From: Candidatus Obscuribacter sp.
GTDB lineage: Bacteria; Cyanobacteriota; Vampirovibrionia; Obscuribacterales; Obscuribacteraceae
Direction: 5' to 3'
NCBI GenBank assembly: GCA_016718315.1
Contig: JADKDV010000008.1
Coordinates: 185,737-249,736, forward strand
DNA: 64,000 nucleotides
Shown: positions 33,982-42,919 of the stretch, one piece after another
How positions within the stretch are numbered: position 1 is the first letter of the stretch
How the letters are laid out: each line of letters opens with the position of its first letter
The notes under the pieces: model-generated
Seen by the model: the letters and a program-made list of their open reading frames with translations, nothing else
The model's database searches: none
What the model was told of the DNA's origin: nothing
Position numbers and translations under genes: made by a program

Positions 33982-34530
33982 ATGTTTTCCCAAAGATTGA
34001 GCAACGGCGCTAGCAAGTGCATTAGTCCGGTTCTGGCATGCGCCCTGGCCCTGGCGCCGATGGTTGGCGCTATTGCTGGTCCTGGATGTTGCGACAAAAG
34101 GTCAGATTCAAAAGCTGATGCCGCTCAAAAAGATATAGTCGATACTGCCGTTTCCGCTGGTAAGTTCAATACTCTAGCTAAGGCTCTGGGTGAGGCTGGC
34201 TTGGTAGATACACTCAAGGGCAAAGGACCATTCACGGTCTTCGCTCCAGATGATGCTGCTTTTGCAAAGGTACCTGCTGATGCACTAAACGCACTCCTTG
34301 CAGACAAAGCAAAACTGACCAAAGTTTTGACATACCATGTTGTTAGCGGTGAGGTTTTAGCCAAAAAGGTAGTTAAGCTAAAATCAGCCAAGACGCTCGA
34401 GGGTTCTGACGTTGCAATCAAGACTACAGACGGCAAAGTGGTCGTAGGCGACGCCAATGTCACAGCCACAGACATCAAATGCTCTAACGGTGTCATTCAT
34501 GTGATTGATAAGGTCTTGATGCCTCAATAA
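33982..34530 (+). CDS. Secreted fasciclin (FAS1) domain protein
   Basis: The 182-residue protein has a signal-like N-terminus (VLACALALAPMVGAIA, followed by GPGCC) and one FAS1 domain. Conserved FAS1 boxes are visible: GPFTVFAPDDAAFAKVP (H1 box), LTYHVVSGE, and NGVIHVIDKVLMP (H2 box). FAS1 domains serve in adhesion and matrix contacts. The cysteine pair after the hydrophobic stretch could be a lipid-attachment site, but the lipobox is poor. The ATG at 33982 follows GGAGG. It shares the divergent regulatory region with the TetR gene; a strong hairpin follows. Confidence 0.88.
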   Translation: MFSQRLSNGASKCISPVLACALALAPMVGAIAGPGCCDKRSDSKADAAQKDIVDTAVSAGKFNTLAKALGEAGLVDTLKGKGPFTVFAPDDAAFAKVPADALNALLADKAKLTKVLTYHVVSGEVLAKKVVKLKSAKTLEGSDVAIKTTDGKVVVGDANVTATDIKCSNGVIHVIDKVLMPQ

Positions 34531-34541
34531 GGGTATCAATG

Positions 34542-34569
34542 GAGGCCGACAGTCTCAGCTGTCGGCCTC
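34542..34569 (+). terminator. Hairpin after the FAS1 gene
   Basis: A perfect 11-base stem, GAGGCCGACAG with CTGTCGGCCTC, closes a 6-base loop 11 bases beyond the stop. There is no T run after it, so termination may be weak or the stem may protect the 3' end. Confidence 0.65.
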
Positions 34570-34614
34570 TACCTTAAGCTCTACTGTTCAATAATCTACT
34601 TCGGGCAAAAAACA

Positions 34615-35268
34615 TTGAAGAACAAAAAAACTCTATCAATTCTACTTGCCTTGCTTGCACTACCACTATATGCTGCCAGCTCATTTGCGCAGCAGTCCAA
34701 TCAGTCCGTTAATGGTCTAAATGTCCAAAAAGTTAGACCGTCAGCGAGGAAGGTCAGTGCCATGCCAATTGCTCATATCGAGAAGAGGGGTCATCTGACT
34801 TATGCTGTGGGCTCAGTAGTGATAAATGCCCCTCGCGAAAAGGTCTGGGACATACTGGTCGACTATGACAAATCTCCCGAAATTTTTGCCAACTTGAGCC
34901 TCTGCAAAGTTGTCGGCAAAGAAGGCGAGGTAAAACTGGTAAGACAGGTGGTCAAACCTGGCGGTCCTATCAAGTTTGACTATATAGTCAATTTAACTGA
35001 AACCAGACCAAGCCTTATCAAATGGAACAGACGCTCAGGCTCACTAAAAGAGGTTATGGGTACCTGGGAGCTGGAAGCTCCTGCGCATACATCTGACATT
35101 GCCGCGGTCAATTCTACGCCCTGCACCACTGTGACTTATAGCATTCATCTAGATGGTGGATTTGCGCTGCCACCGTGGTTGCTAGCGTCTCAAGTCAAAG
35201 GTTATCTTCCCACTGTCTTAAGTGCCCTCAAGACAAGGGTGGAAACCAAACCAGGTACCAGCTCATGA
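34615..35268 (+). CDS. Secreted SRPBCC/START-like protein
   Basis: The 217-residue protein starts with TTG, has a signal peptide (LSILLALLALPLYAASSFAQ) and an SRPBCC-type domain (INAPREKVWDILVDYDKSPEIFANLSLCKVV, later WELEAPAH and TVTYSIHLDGGFALPPWLL). SRPBCC domains bind hydrophobic ligands in a deep cavity; the ligand is unknown. Its last codons overlap the DUF1475 start by four bases (ATGA), so the two are coupled. The ribosome site is weak. Confidence 0.75.
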   Translation: MKNKKTLSILLALLALPLYAASSFAQQSNQSVNGLNVQKVRPSARKVSAMPIAHIEKRGHLTYAVGSVVINAPREKVWDILVDYDKSPEIFANLSLCKVVGKEGEVKLVRQVVKPGGPIKFDYIVNLTETRPSLIKWNRRSGSLKEVMGTWELEAPAHTSDIAAVNSTPCTTVTYSIHLDGGFALPPWLLASQVKGYLPTVLSALKTRVETKPGTSS

Positions 35269-35594
35269 TCACTCTACTAAAGGTAATCTATGCGATAGTC
35301 CTAATAGTCATGATCGCAGTGACAGCCTGGTCAGGCATGCATGAAAACATTCTAGCAATACCACCAGTAGTGCTCAATGATGTTTGGTTTAAAGCCACAC
35401 TCTTTGATGCCTATTTTGGCTTTATGTCATTCTTTTTTTGGATTTGCTACAGAGAAAAATCACTCGCGCTTAAAGTCTTCTTGTTTTTTGCTATTGTTTT
35501 TTTGGGCAACATCGCTATGGCAATCTACGCTCTTGTCGCGCTATTCCGCCTCAAGCCTGGTGATGGTGTGCAAAAATTGTTTGCAAGACGCTAG
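35265..35594 (+). CDS. DUF1475 membrane protein
   Basis: This 109-residue protein has three predicted membrane helices. It fits DUF1475, with the pattern WFKATLFDAYFGFMSFFFWICYRE and LGNIAMAIYALVALFRL. No function is established for the family. It is translationally coupled to the secreted SRPBCC protein by the ATGA overlap at 35265-35268, which suggests they work together. Confidence 0.8.
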   Translation: MITLLKVIYAIVLIVMIAVTAWSGMHENILAIPPVVLNDVWFKATLFDAYFGFMSFFFWICYREKSLALKVFLFFAIVFLGNIAMAIYALVALFRLKPGDGVQKLFARR

Positions 35595-35854
35595 AGCGAT
35601 TTATTCATAGTTCAACTTTCACGCAGCTTTCACAGGCTGCGTATTAGTCTCTCTGTTACACCCCCTTCAGTTTTAGTTTTTGGAGCGAGACAAAGATTTT
35701 TGTCTGCTGTTTAGATCCAAACCACTATAAGTCTGTTGACGACTGATTCGTAATTTTCAAGCAAAAGCCATTGGTAGAGCCTTTTTTCTATCTATCGCTT
35801 TGCTCTAGCACAACTATTAAAACTATTCTTTTATCTTATAGAGGATCTATCGAT

Positions 35855-36241
35855 ATGCCAATTTTTCTTGGTGACGCTATTGATTACAATAGACCAAAAT
35901 CTGTGGAAAGTTCTTTTGACAAATCTGCTGACAAATCTGCTGACGAAACATCATATGCTTGCAAGATGTCTTGTGAAGGCAATCCTATAGGCAATGACAG
36001 CTCTATCAATAAGGGCAATAAGTTAAAACTAGAACTGGGATTGACTGAGGAAGGCATAGTCACACCTTTTGAGAAGAATCTCGAAGGCAAAACAGTAACT
36101 TCCGACCAAAAATTTAAGGACAAAATCGGACCAAATGAAGACAGTCTGATTATCAAAAGTCCTTATGATGTGCCTCAAGTAAACGAAAAGTTTAAGCCGC
36201 CAGCTAGTGGTCTTGAGCAGGGTAGTAAGGCGAAGAATTAA
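35855..36241 (+). CDS. Polar protein of unknown function
   Basis: The 128-residue protein is lysine-, serine- and asparagine-rich, has no signal peptide and contains a short internal repeat (FDKSADKSADE). The ATG at 35855 follows GAGG at a good distance, and a clear terminator follows the stop, so the gene is well bounded. The sequence looks largely disordered, like the other polar proteins at 22.9-24.4 and 47.6 kb. No family is recognised. Confidence 0.6.
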   Translation: MPIFLGDAIDYNRPKSVESSFDKSADKSADETSYACKMSCEGNPIGNDSSINKGNKLKLELGLTEEGIVTPFEKNLEGKTVTSDQKFKDKIGPNEDSLIIKSPYDVPQVNEKFKPPASGLEQGSKAKN

Positions 36242-36285
36242 TAGCCGACGTGCGGCAATAATTTAAATGTTGTCAATATATTAAG

Positions 36286-36318
36286 GGTGCCTGGGTGACA
36301 AACTGGGCACCTTTTTTT
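36286..36318 (+). terminator. Rho-independent terminator
   Basis: GGTGCC (36286-36291) pairs with GGCACC (36306-36311), and T7 follows at 36312-36318. It lies 45 bases after the 35855-36241 gene. Confidence 0.8.
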
Positions 36319-36467
36319 GGCTCAAAGTCCAAGCTGTGAGCCTCTCACCTTTGCGTTTGAGATGCTGCTTTTGCTACGCCACTTGGCTAGATGAGAAGAG
36401 GTACTGGGCAGGCTAAAGCCTTACCTGTTAAGATCTGCCGGTCTTTTAAGCGTTTTTGGGGGAGTAC

Positions 36468-37508
36468 ATGAAATTATCTCGTCAACTAGGCGTCCTTGCC
36501 GCATTAACGGTAACTTTTACGTCCAGTTTGGGAGCTATTGCTCAAGTCACAGAGGCATCTAGTGCCGCATCCGCTACCTCTGCTAGTGAGTCGCTCAGTA
36601 CAGCCACGACTACCAAAATCGCCAACAAAACTCCTCGTATCGGTCTGGCTCTCGGTGGTGGTGGCGCCCGTGGTGCTGCTCACGTGGGCGTGATGAAAGT
36701 CTTATTGCAAGAAGGTATCCCAATCGACGTAATTGCTGGGACCAGTATTGGTTCAGTTGTCGGTGGACTTTATGCTGCTGGCGTGCCAATGGATACACTG
36801 GCTCAAAAGTTTGATAACTCAGAGCTGATGAAGCAGTTTATGACAGTGCCAATTACTGTCAGAGTGCTTGTTGCACCAATTATGATTTTGCCTCGTGTCT
36901 TTGGTGCTCGTCCTTATGACGGACTCTATAAAGGCGTTAAATTCCGCAACTATGCTAACAAATTGGCTGGCGAAAAAACCGAAATCGCCAAACTCAATAT
37001 CCCTTATGCTGCCATCGTCACCAACATGGTTAGCGGCGAGAGCTGCCGCCTCACCACTGGTGATCTTGGTACGGCGATGCAAGCCAGTACAGCTGTGCCT
37101 GGTCTGCGTAAGCCTGTAGAGATAGACAACAAACTCTATTGCGATGGTGGTTTGATTTGCAACGTCCCAGTTGATCACGTTAGAGAGATGGGTGCTGACT
37201 TTGTTATCGCCGTCGATATCGACGAGCCGATGGTAGAAGTACCGCTCAAAAATTTTCGTAAGATTGGCTCGGTTAGCCAACAAGCTTTGCGCATCCAGCT
37301 CAATGCTCAAGACAATATGTACAACAAAAACGCTGATGTTGTGATTCACCCAGATACAGACGGTATCTCACTGATCTCGCGCAAAAAACAAGACGGCTCA
37401 AGAGGATTGCAAGCCGGTGAAAAAGCCGCTCGTGCTGCTTTGCCTGAAATTAAGCGCAAACTCTCAGCAATAGGCGTGGCTTGTACTCCTGCGGTCTCGA
37501 TGCACTAA
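36468..37508 (+). CDS. Patatin-like phospholipase
   Basis: The 346-residue protein has a signal-like N-terminus and a patatin domain. The oxyanion loop GGGGARG is at 63-69, the nucleophile S93 in GTSIGS, and the partner D226 in CDGGLICN. These form the Ser-Asp dyad of bacterial patatins (RssA/YlbK group), which release fatty acids from lipids. The leader suggests action outside the cytoplasm. The ATG at 36468 follows a G-rich GGGGGAG site. The GH31 gene follows after 11 bases, probably on the same transcript. Confidence 0.88.
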   Translation: MKLSRQLGVLAALTVTFTSSLGAIAQVTEASSAASATSASESLSTATTTKIANKTPRIGLALGGGGARGAAHVGVMKVLLQEGIPIDVIAGTSIGSVVGGLYAAGVPMDTLAQKFDNSELMKQFMTVPITVRVLVAPIMILPRVFGARPYDGLYKGVKFRNYANKLAGEKTEIAKLNIPYAAIVTNMVSGESCRLTTGDLGTAMQASTAVPGLRKPVEIDNKLYCDGGLICNVPVDHVREMGADFVIAVDIDEPMVEVPLKNFRKIGSVSQQALRIQLNAQDNMYNKNADVVIHPDTDGISLISRKKQDGSRGLQAGEKAARAALPEIKRKLSAIGVACTPAVSMH

Positions 37509-37519
37509 CAGGTTAAACA

Positions 37520-39805
37520 ATGGAAGCTGGCACTGGCTTTGTACCTGATCAGTTTAGTACTATCAGTCGCAGCCCCAGACAAATCTGGCAGCACAGGCAA
37601 CCTGGTAAAGACATCTTTGTCGGCAATGTCGATGTCGCTACTGCAGTCGTGGCCGGTGTCAGAGTCTTGCGTCTGCGCGTTATGCCAGACGATTTGCCGA
37701 CTGACCACAAAGAGAGAGCCGATTTACTCAATTGGCCGAGCTCTTATGCTCTTTCAGCTCAGGCACTCGCTAGTATCAAGTGGCAGCCTGAGGGCCTAGA
37801 GATATGTGATGTAGTGCCTGGCTTTAGTTGGCAAAAGTCAGAGGATGCTCGCTATGACTTTAAGTTTGACCTGGCCGCTGATATTAAGTGTCTCGGTCTG
37901 GGAGAGCGCTACAGTGATCTAGATTTGCGTGGAGCCAGACATACGCTTTGCTCCACTGATAATCCCAGTCATGATGAGAGCGCTGATGCCCTCTATAAAG
38001 CGATACCATTTGCCATTTTTATGGAGTCTGCCTCAGCCAGTTTGAATAAAGGTGAAGCTCAGAGTGTAGCTAAAGGTTTTGCACTGCTGCTCGATAGCCC
38101 AGCTCCACAAGTCTGGGACCTGGACAAAGAGCTTGATGGCAAGGCGCGCATAGAGCTATTTAGTCGTCGTGGATTTATTCTTTATGCTTTTACTAGTGCG
38201 GTATTGCCAGATCTGGTGCGCGCTTATACAGAGCTTACTGGGCGTGTCAGCCAGCCGCCGCGCTGGAGTCTGGGGCATCAACAGAGCCGCTGGAGTTATC
38301 CAGATCAAGACACAGCCCTGGAGCTTGCCCGTCAGTTTAGAGAGCGCAAAATACCTTGCGATACTATCGTGCTCGATATTGATTACATGGATGACTACCG
38401 CGTCTTTACCAGTAGTGATGAGCGTTTTCCCGATTTTAATAGGATGGTGGCAGAGCTTGCCAGAGATCATTTCCGAGTAGTAACAGCTGTCGATCCTGGT
38501 ATAAAAGTCGACGACAATTATTTGGCCTACACAGATGGACTCAAACAAGATGTATTTTGCAAAACAGCTGATGGAGAGGTTTTTGTAGACAGGGTCTGGC
38601 CTGGTAAAGCGGTTTTTCCTGATTTTATGCGGGCAGATGTCAGAGACTGGTGGGCTCAAAAGCTTGATTTTTACACGTCAAACGGCATCGCTGGTATCTG
38701 GAATGACATGAATGAACCAGCATACTTTGATACTCCAGGTGTCAAAGTCGATACTTTTGATGAGCTGCCAGAGCCACAATCACAGCTCTTTATGCAAAAT
38801 GACAATGGAGAAATTGTCGGACACTATGAAGTACGCAATTTGTACGGTAGTGGCATGGCACAGGCTACCCATCAGGCTCTAACAAAAACTCGCCCCAGCG
38901 AGAGACCATTTATTTTGACTCGCTCTGCCTATGCTGGTATACAGCGGTATAGTGCAGTCTGGCTTGGCGACAACAAATCCTGGTGGGAGCATCTGCGTCT
39001 TAGTCTGCCGATGTTGGTCAATATTGGGCTTTCGGGTGTGCCTTTTGCTGGTGTTGATATCGGTGGTTTTGGCGATACTTGCGATCCTGAGATGCTCATC
39101 CGCTGGTACGAGATTGGTATTTTCTTTCCATTCTTTCGCAATCATTGCTGGCTCAAAGGTCGTGCTCAAGAGCCTTTTGCCTATAGTGAGCCGGTAGAAC
39201 AAAAAGTCAAAAGACTGATTGAGATACGTTATCAACTTTTGCCTTATATCATTGATTTATTCCGCCAGAGTGCTGTTGATGGTGCACCATTGATGCGTCC
39301 TTTAGCTTGGTCTTATGGCTCAGATAAGACTGCTCTGTCAGTCTTTGATCAGTTTATGTTTGGCGATGACATCCTTGTAGCACCGGTTTTAAACCGCGCT
39401 CAGAGCCATCGTAATGTCTATTTGCCGGAGGGCAATTGGTATCGATTTGACAGCGATGAAGTCCTCGTTGGAGGACAATGGCACTATCTATCGATGCCCC
39501 TCGGTGTTTGCCCGGCATTTGTGCGTGAGGGCTCTATATTGGCTCTTTGTGATGGCATGCAGAGCACGGACGACTATGCACAGGCTGATATCACCTTTAA
39601 GGTTTATGGCGTTCGAGCTTATGGCTCTTTTTATCAAGACGACGGTATCTCTTTTGACTGGCAGGACGGCAAATACTTTGCTTGCAATCTTGCTTTTGAG
39701 CAGGGCAAGCTTACTGCTAGTGATATTCACAGTGGACTTGAGCTAAAAGAGCGCAAGTATTTTGTCAGCTATAGAAACAGTAAAACTGACTTTGTCGTTT
39801 GCTAA
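37520..39805 (+). CDS. Glycoside hydrolase family 31 alpha-glucosidase
   Basis: The 761-residue enzyme has the GH31 layout: N-terminal beta domain, (beta/alpha)8 barrel starting WSLGHQQSRWSYPDQ, and C-terminal beta domains. The catalytic nucleophile is the Asp of GIWNDMNEP near residue 395, and the later PFAGVDIGGFGDT belongs to the acid/base region. It has no signal peptide, so it acts on cytoplasmic alpha-glucosides such as maltodextrin or glycogen fragments. Alpha-xylosidase is a less likely alternative. Confidence 0.92.
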   Translation: MEAGTGFVPDQFSTISRSPRQIWQHRQPGKDIFVGNVDVATAVVAGVRVLRLRVMPDDLPTDHKERADLLNWPSSYALSAQALASIKWQPEGLEICDVVPGFSWQKSEDARYDFKFDLAADIKCLGLGERYSDLDLRGARHTLCSTDNPSHDESADALYKAIPFAIFMESASASLNKGEAQSVAKGFALLLDSPAPQVWDLDKELDGKARIELFSRRGFILYAFTSAVLPDLVRAYTELTGRVSQPPRWSLGHQQSRWSYPDQDTALELARQFRERKIPCDTIVLDIDYMDDYRVFTSSDERFPDFNRMVAELARDHFRVVTAVDPGIKVDDNYLAYTDGLKQDVFCKTADGEVFVDRVWPGKAVFPDFMRADVRDWWAQKLDFYTSNGIAGIWNDMNEPAYFDTPGVKVDTFDELPEPQSQLFMQNDNGEIVGHYEVRNLYGSGMAQATHQALTKTRPSERPFILTRSAYAGIQRYSAVWLGDNKSWWEHLRLSLPMLVNIGLSGVPFAGVDIGGFGDTCDPEMLIRWYEIGIFFPFFRNHCWLKGRAQEPFAYSEPVEQKVKRLIEIRYQLLPYIIDLFRQSAVDGAPLMRPLAWSYGSDKTALSVFDQFMFGDDILVAPVLNRAQSHRNVYLPEGNWYRFDSDEVLVGGQWHYLSMPLGVCPAFVREGSILALCDGMQSTDDYAQADITFKVYGVRAYGSFYQDDGISFDWQDGKYFACNLAFEQGKLTASDIHSGLELKERKYFVSYRNSKTDFVVC

Positions 39806-39911
39806 AAAATTGCTTGTCATCATAGTTAAGCGCCATTTTTAACATTACTCTGCTGACATTGAGATAAACTGTTGCCTTCGATTTTTGTCGGTAGCACCCA
39901 ATTGGAGTCAT

Positions 39912-40853
39912 ATGCTAAATATTTCTAGAATCGGTCTTGCGGCGCTAGCAGTGCTATTTACTGCCCAAGCATGTTTTGCTCATGCTGTAGGCGAGCGCAT
40001 TGAATGTTCACCACTGGGGCTGCCTAATTCTTATTTTCCTGGCACAATCATAGAGGACAATGGCGGCGGTGCTTATACAGTTAAGCTAGATCCAAGACCT
40101 GGCCGCAGCGAAGAAATTTATACAGTGGCTGCTAAAAATCTCCGTCCAATTGCGGCGGCTACTGGTAATGCCGGTCAAGCTAATAACGGCAATGCTGGGG
40201 CAGCGGCTGGCACTGGTAACAACGGTGCTTTTGGCGCTGCCAATGCCATGGCTGTAACCGGTAATGCACCAGTAGGAGCTAACCAGCCAGCTGGCAATGG
40301 GACATTTGTCCCCGGGCAGAGAGTGATGGCTAATAGCATATTTGTGCCAGGTGATGAGCATTACAAAGCTGGCACGATAGTAGGTCAGCCAGCACCTGGT
40401 ATGTTTGAAGTAATGTTTGACCACCTGGGGCGCAAACTGGCAGTCAAACAAGAATGGATCAGACCCGGTGGTCCTGCCAGAGCAGCTACACCAGCCAATC
40501 CGCCCGCTCAAGCGATGCATGATGCTGGTCGAGCACCAGATGCCGGATTAGGTTTTCCACCTGGTGGTATCTACGATTGTAATATGCTCTCCGGTGGCAT
40601 GCTTATTCATATCGGCAAATTGGAGATACGGGGCAATACCTATAGAGGTTTTTCGGCAGCGGGACCATTTCATACTCTTGGTGCTAATGGTAGCAATTTA
40701 GTTTTATCCGGTGGTCTATCGGGCATGCCAGATGGCTTCAGATTGACTTCTTGCAGTTATGTGGGTAAAGATAGTGTTGGACGGCCCTTGATCAAAATCC
40801 GCTATATAGGGCAATCTAACGCACACGATGTCATCGACGCAGTGCTACAGTGA
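39912..40853 (+). CDS. Secreted protein with two Tudor-like repeats
   Basis: The 313-residue protein has a signal peptide (ALAVLFTAQACFA) and two similar segments. One is near 30-85 (GERIECSPLGLPNSYFPGTII, then YTVKLDPRPGRSEEIYTV) and one near 142-190 (FVPGQRVMANSIFVPGDEHYKAGTIV, then FEVMFDHLGRKLAVKQEWIRP). They resemble small Tudor/SH3-like barrels, and a Gly/Asn/Ala-rich linker separates them. The C-terminal part (GGIYDCNMLSGGMLIHIGKLEIRGNTYRGF) is beta-rich. Function unknown. The ATG at 39912 follows GGAG, and a protease-like gene follows after 13 bases. Confidence 0.65.
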   Translation: MLNISRIGLAALAVLFTAQACFAHAVGERIECSPLGLPNSYFPGTIIEDNGGGAYTVKLDPRPGRSEEIYTVAAKNLRPIAAATGNAGQANNGNAGAAAGTGNNGAFGAANAMAVTGNAPVGANQPAGNGTFVPGQRVMANSIFVPGDEHYKAGTIVGQPAPGMFEVMFDHLGRKLAVKQEWIRPGGPARAATPANPPAQAMHDAGRAPDAGLGFPPGGIYDCNMLSGGMLIHIGKLEIRGNTYRGFSAAGPFHTLGANGSNLVLSGGLSGMPDGFRLTSCSYVGKDSVGRPLIKIRYIGQSNAHDVIDAVLQ

Positions 40854-40866
40854 GGTAATGAGATAG

Positions 40867-41598
40867 ATGTTGCCACAGTCAATATTGCGCAAGCTTTATC
40901 TGGCATTACTGGTAGTGGCAACGTTAAATGGCTTTACGGCCAGTCGAGCTATAGCTAGCGATCAGCTGGGCTGGCCCAGTCTCAATCTCACTAGTGGTGA
41001 GAAGCATTGTGCTGGCAAAGCCTTTGCTGTGCGTTGGTATAAAAATCGTACTTTGTTGCTTTTGCCATTGCACATACTCTCTCCCGAAGCTGGTTATAGC
41101 CAATATGTCGACGCCAGCGATGTGAGTAAGGTAGTGCGCTCTATCGATGTGCTCGATTTGCAAAGACAGAGTGTGCTTGCATCATCTAGTAAATCACTGC
41201 TCAAAACAGGTTGTACAGCGGGTCAGTCTCGCGGTGATCTGAGCGGTGATGTGATGGCTTTTGAGCTCAGTTATGGCAGTCGTCTTACACCTTTTAATAT
41301 GCTTGGCACCCAGGCTCCTGTCGGTACAAAAGTCTGGGTATTGTCTAAAGATTCTAATTCCACTTCGCTGACACCTGATCGTTATGCTGGCACAGTTGCT
41401 GCATCCAATCCCACAGGACTCGTTGTGCAAATGGATGCACCAGTCAAAGCGCTCTCATCGAGCGGATCTCCTGTGGTCAACGACAAAAACGAGCTGGTCG
41501 GTATGATGGTCGGTAAGCAGGATGACAGTCGGATGGTGATTATGGCTATTCCGTCTTCTAGTTTGATTCGTCGTATCTATAACGAGATTGGGCAGTAG
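40867..41598 (+). CDS. Secreted trypsin-like serine protease
   Basis: The 243-residue protein has a signal peptide and a chymotrypsin-fold pattern. H69 in LLPLHILSP, D128 in SGDVMAFEL and S199 in LSSSGSPVV match the order and spacing of the triad in bacterial trypsin-like peptidases. The segment NPTGLVVQMDAPV before the serine fits the S1 wall. The glycine usually found two residues before the serine is replaced by serine. It probably forms a unit with the secreted Tudor-like protein 13 bases upstream. Activity is inferred from motifs only. Confidence 0.72.
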   Translation: MLPQSILRKLYLALLVVATLNGFTASRAIASDQLGWPSLNLTSGEKHCAGKAFAVRWYKNRTLLLLPLHILSPEAGYSQYVDASDVSKVVRSIDVLDLQRQSVLASSSKSLLKTGCTAGQSRGDLSGDVMAFELSYGSRLTPFNMLGTQAPVGTKVWVLSKDSNSTSLTPDRYAGTVAASNPTGLVVQMDAPVKALSSSGSPVVNDKNELVGMMVGKQDDSRMVIMAIPSSSLIRRIYNEIGQ

Positions 41599-41740
41599 CT
41601 CAAAAACATAGCTTTCTCCCCGTTTATTGCGATTTATCACTTAATCGTAAACAGGAAATTTGTTGGTTTTTAGCTGCTAGTCTCTTGATACAGAAATGGC
41701 TCGTAAGAGGCCATCCTGAAAATACTAGTAAGGAGATTAC

Positions 41741-42142
41741 ATGGCTAATATTGTAGAGACAGCTGTTGCTGCTGGTACTTTTAAGACACTCGTGGCGGCT
41801 GTGACTGAAGCGGGTCTGGTAGACACATTGTCTGGTCCTGGTCCGTTCACCGTATTTGCACCCAGTGACGATGCTTTTGCCAAGCTACCTGCTGGTACTG
41901 TTGAGGCTCTGCTTAAGGACAAACCTAAGCTGACTTCTATATTGACCTATCATGTTGTCGCAGGTAAGCATCTCGCTGCTGATGTCGTCAAGCTAAATTC
42001 AGTCAAGACTGTTCAAGGTCAAGATGCTTCCATAAGCGTAAATGGTGGGGCTTCCATTAACGATGCGAAGATTACCGCGACTGATATCGAAACTAGCAAT
42101 GGTGTTATTCACGTCATAGACACAGTAATTATGCCCAAATAA
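41741..42142 (+). CDS. Fasciclin (FAS1) domain protein without signal peptide
   Basis: The 133-residue protein is a single FAS1 domain (GPFTVFAPSDDAFAKLP, LTYHVVAGK, NGVIHVIDTVIMP), clearly paralogous to the protein at 33982-34530. It begins directly at the domain (MANIVETAVAAGTFKTLV) after AAGGAG, so no export signal is present. This is unusual for FAS1 proteins, although similar leaderless copies are known from cyanobacterial genomes. A perfect 11-base hairpin follows, matching the arrangement at the other FAS1 gene. Confidence 0.88.
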   Translation: MANIVETAVAAGTFKTLVAAVTEAGLVDTLSGPGPFTVFAPSDDAFAKLPAGTVEALLKDKPKLTSILTYHVVAGKHLAADVVKLNSVKTVQGQDASISVNGGASINDAKITATDIETSNGVIHVIDTVIMPK

Positions 42143-42161
42143 CCTGTGCCATTTTAGATTT

Positions 42162-42187
42162 AGAGTGCAGGCGCTAGCCTGCACTCT
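42162..42187 (+). terminator. Hairpin after the second FAS1 gene
   Basis: A perfect stem, AGAGTGCAGGC with GCCTGCACTCT, closes a 4-base loop 19 bases beyond the stop. No T run follows. Confidence 0.65.
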
Positions 42188-42237
42188 ATCTGGCATCCTA
42201 TTTTGCGATTATTCATCATATTAGAAGGAGAATTCTA

Positions 42238-42453
42238 ATGGCAGACGAAGTTCATCACACTAAGACATGGCCCGAATTAGCAATCGGTCTTTATGACAAA
42301 CTAACTGGACGGGGAGCTGAAATCAGTTACGATTTTAAAGATTTAGAGATTTGGGTGCCCAGTAAGACTGGCAACGACGCTGAACATGCTAAGTGGAAAG
42401 TCAATGGGGTTTTGAGTATTAGAACTCGTGACACTACTGGCAATGGCAAGTAG
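42238..42453 (+). CDS. Small protein of unknown function
   Basis: The 71-residue polar protein follows a very good ribosome site (AAGGAG) at 42238. It has the segment LYDKLTGRGAEISYDFKDLEIWVPS and a lysine-rich end, suggesting a small alpha/beta domain. It overlaps the next gene by 11 bases. No family is recognised. Confidence 0.65.
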   Translation: MADEVHHTKTWPELAIGLYDKLTGRGAEISYDFKDLEIWVPSKTGNDAEHAKWKVNGVLSIRTRDTTGNGK

Positions 42454-42829
42454 TTCTAAATCTTACCCACCAAATAGTGATATTTTTGGCACTTTGATTC
42501 TCTCTTCTGCTTCGGCTGATGTGATTGTTCAAGCTGATGGCGAAGAGATAACTGTGTCGCTGCCTGCAGTGGCTAGCTCTGAACTTTCAACGCTGAACAA
42601 GAAGGTGCGATTTCATCTTAATTCACTCAACCTCTTCCATTATGCGCTATCGGATATGGGGGTCAGGCTGGTCGTTAAGCTCTCTGGTCGCACCATTGCA
42701 GTACTTGGTCGAGACAGTCATCCTGGTTTGCTGTCCAGGATCCTCTGTGTCGCTCCCTTGCAGGTAAAATTGCTTCCGCTTATGTCAGCCTTACTCAGGC
42801 AAAAGGGCAGAGGGAGCATTGAACACTAG
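42443..42829 (+). CDS. Protein of unknown function
   Basis: The 128-residue protein is likely to start at the ATG at 42443, inside the end of the preceding gene, which implies translational coupling because its own ribosome site is weak. A start at 42428 is also possible. The sequence has alternating hydrophobic strands (GTLILSSASADVIVQADGEEI) and a hydrophobic C-terminal helix. No family is recognised. It is convergent with the CxxCxxCC protein. Confidence 0.55.
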   Translation: MASSSKSYPPNSDIFGTLILSSASADVIVQADGEEITVSLPAVASSELSTLNKKVRFHLNSLNLFHYALSDMGVRLVVKLSGRTIAVLGRDSHPGLLSRILCVAPLQVKLLPLMSALLRQKGRGSIEH

Positions 42830-42919
42830 ATTTGCTGCTCAAAGAATGTGATGCCAGACAGCACTACAAATTTGCTCAAATTAAAGTTGAGCTTTGAGTG
42901 CTGTCTATATTCACGCCGA

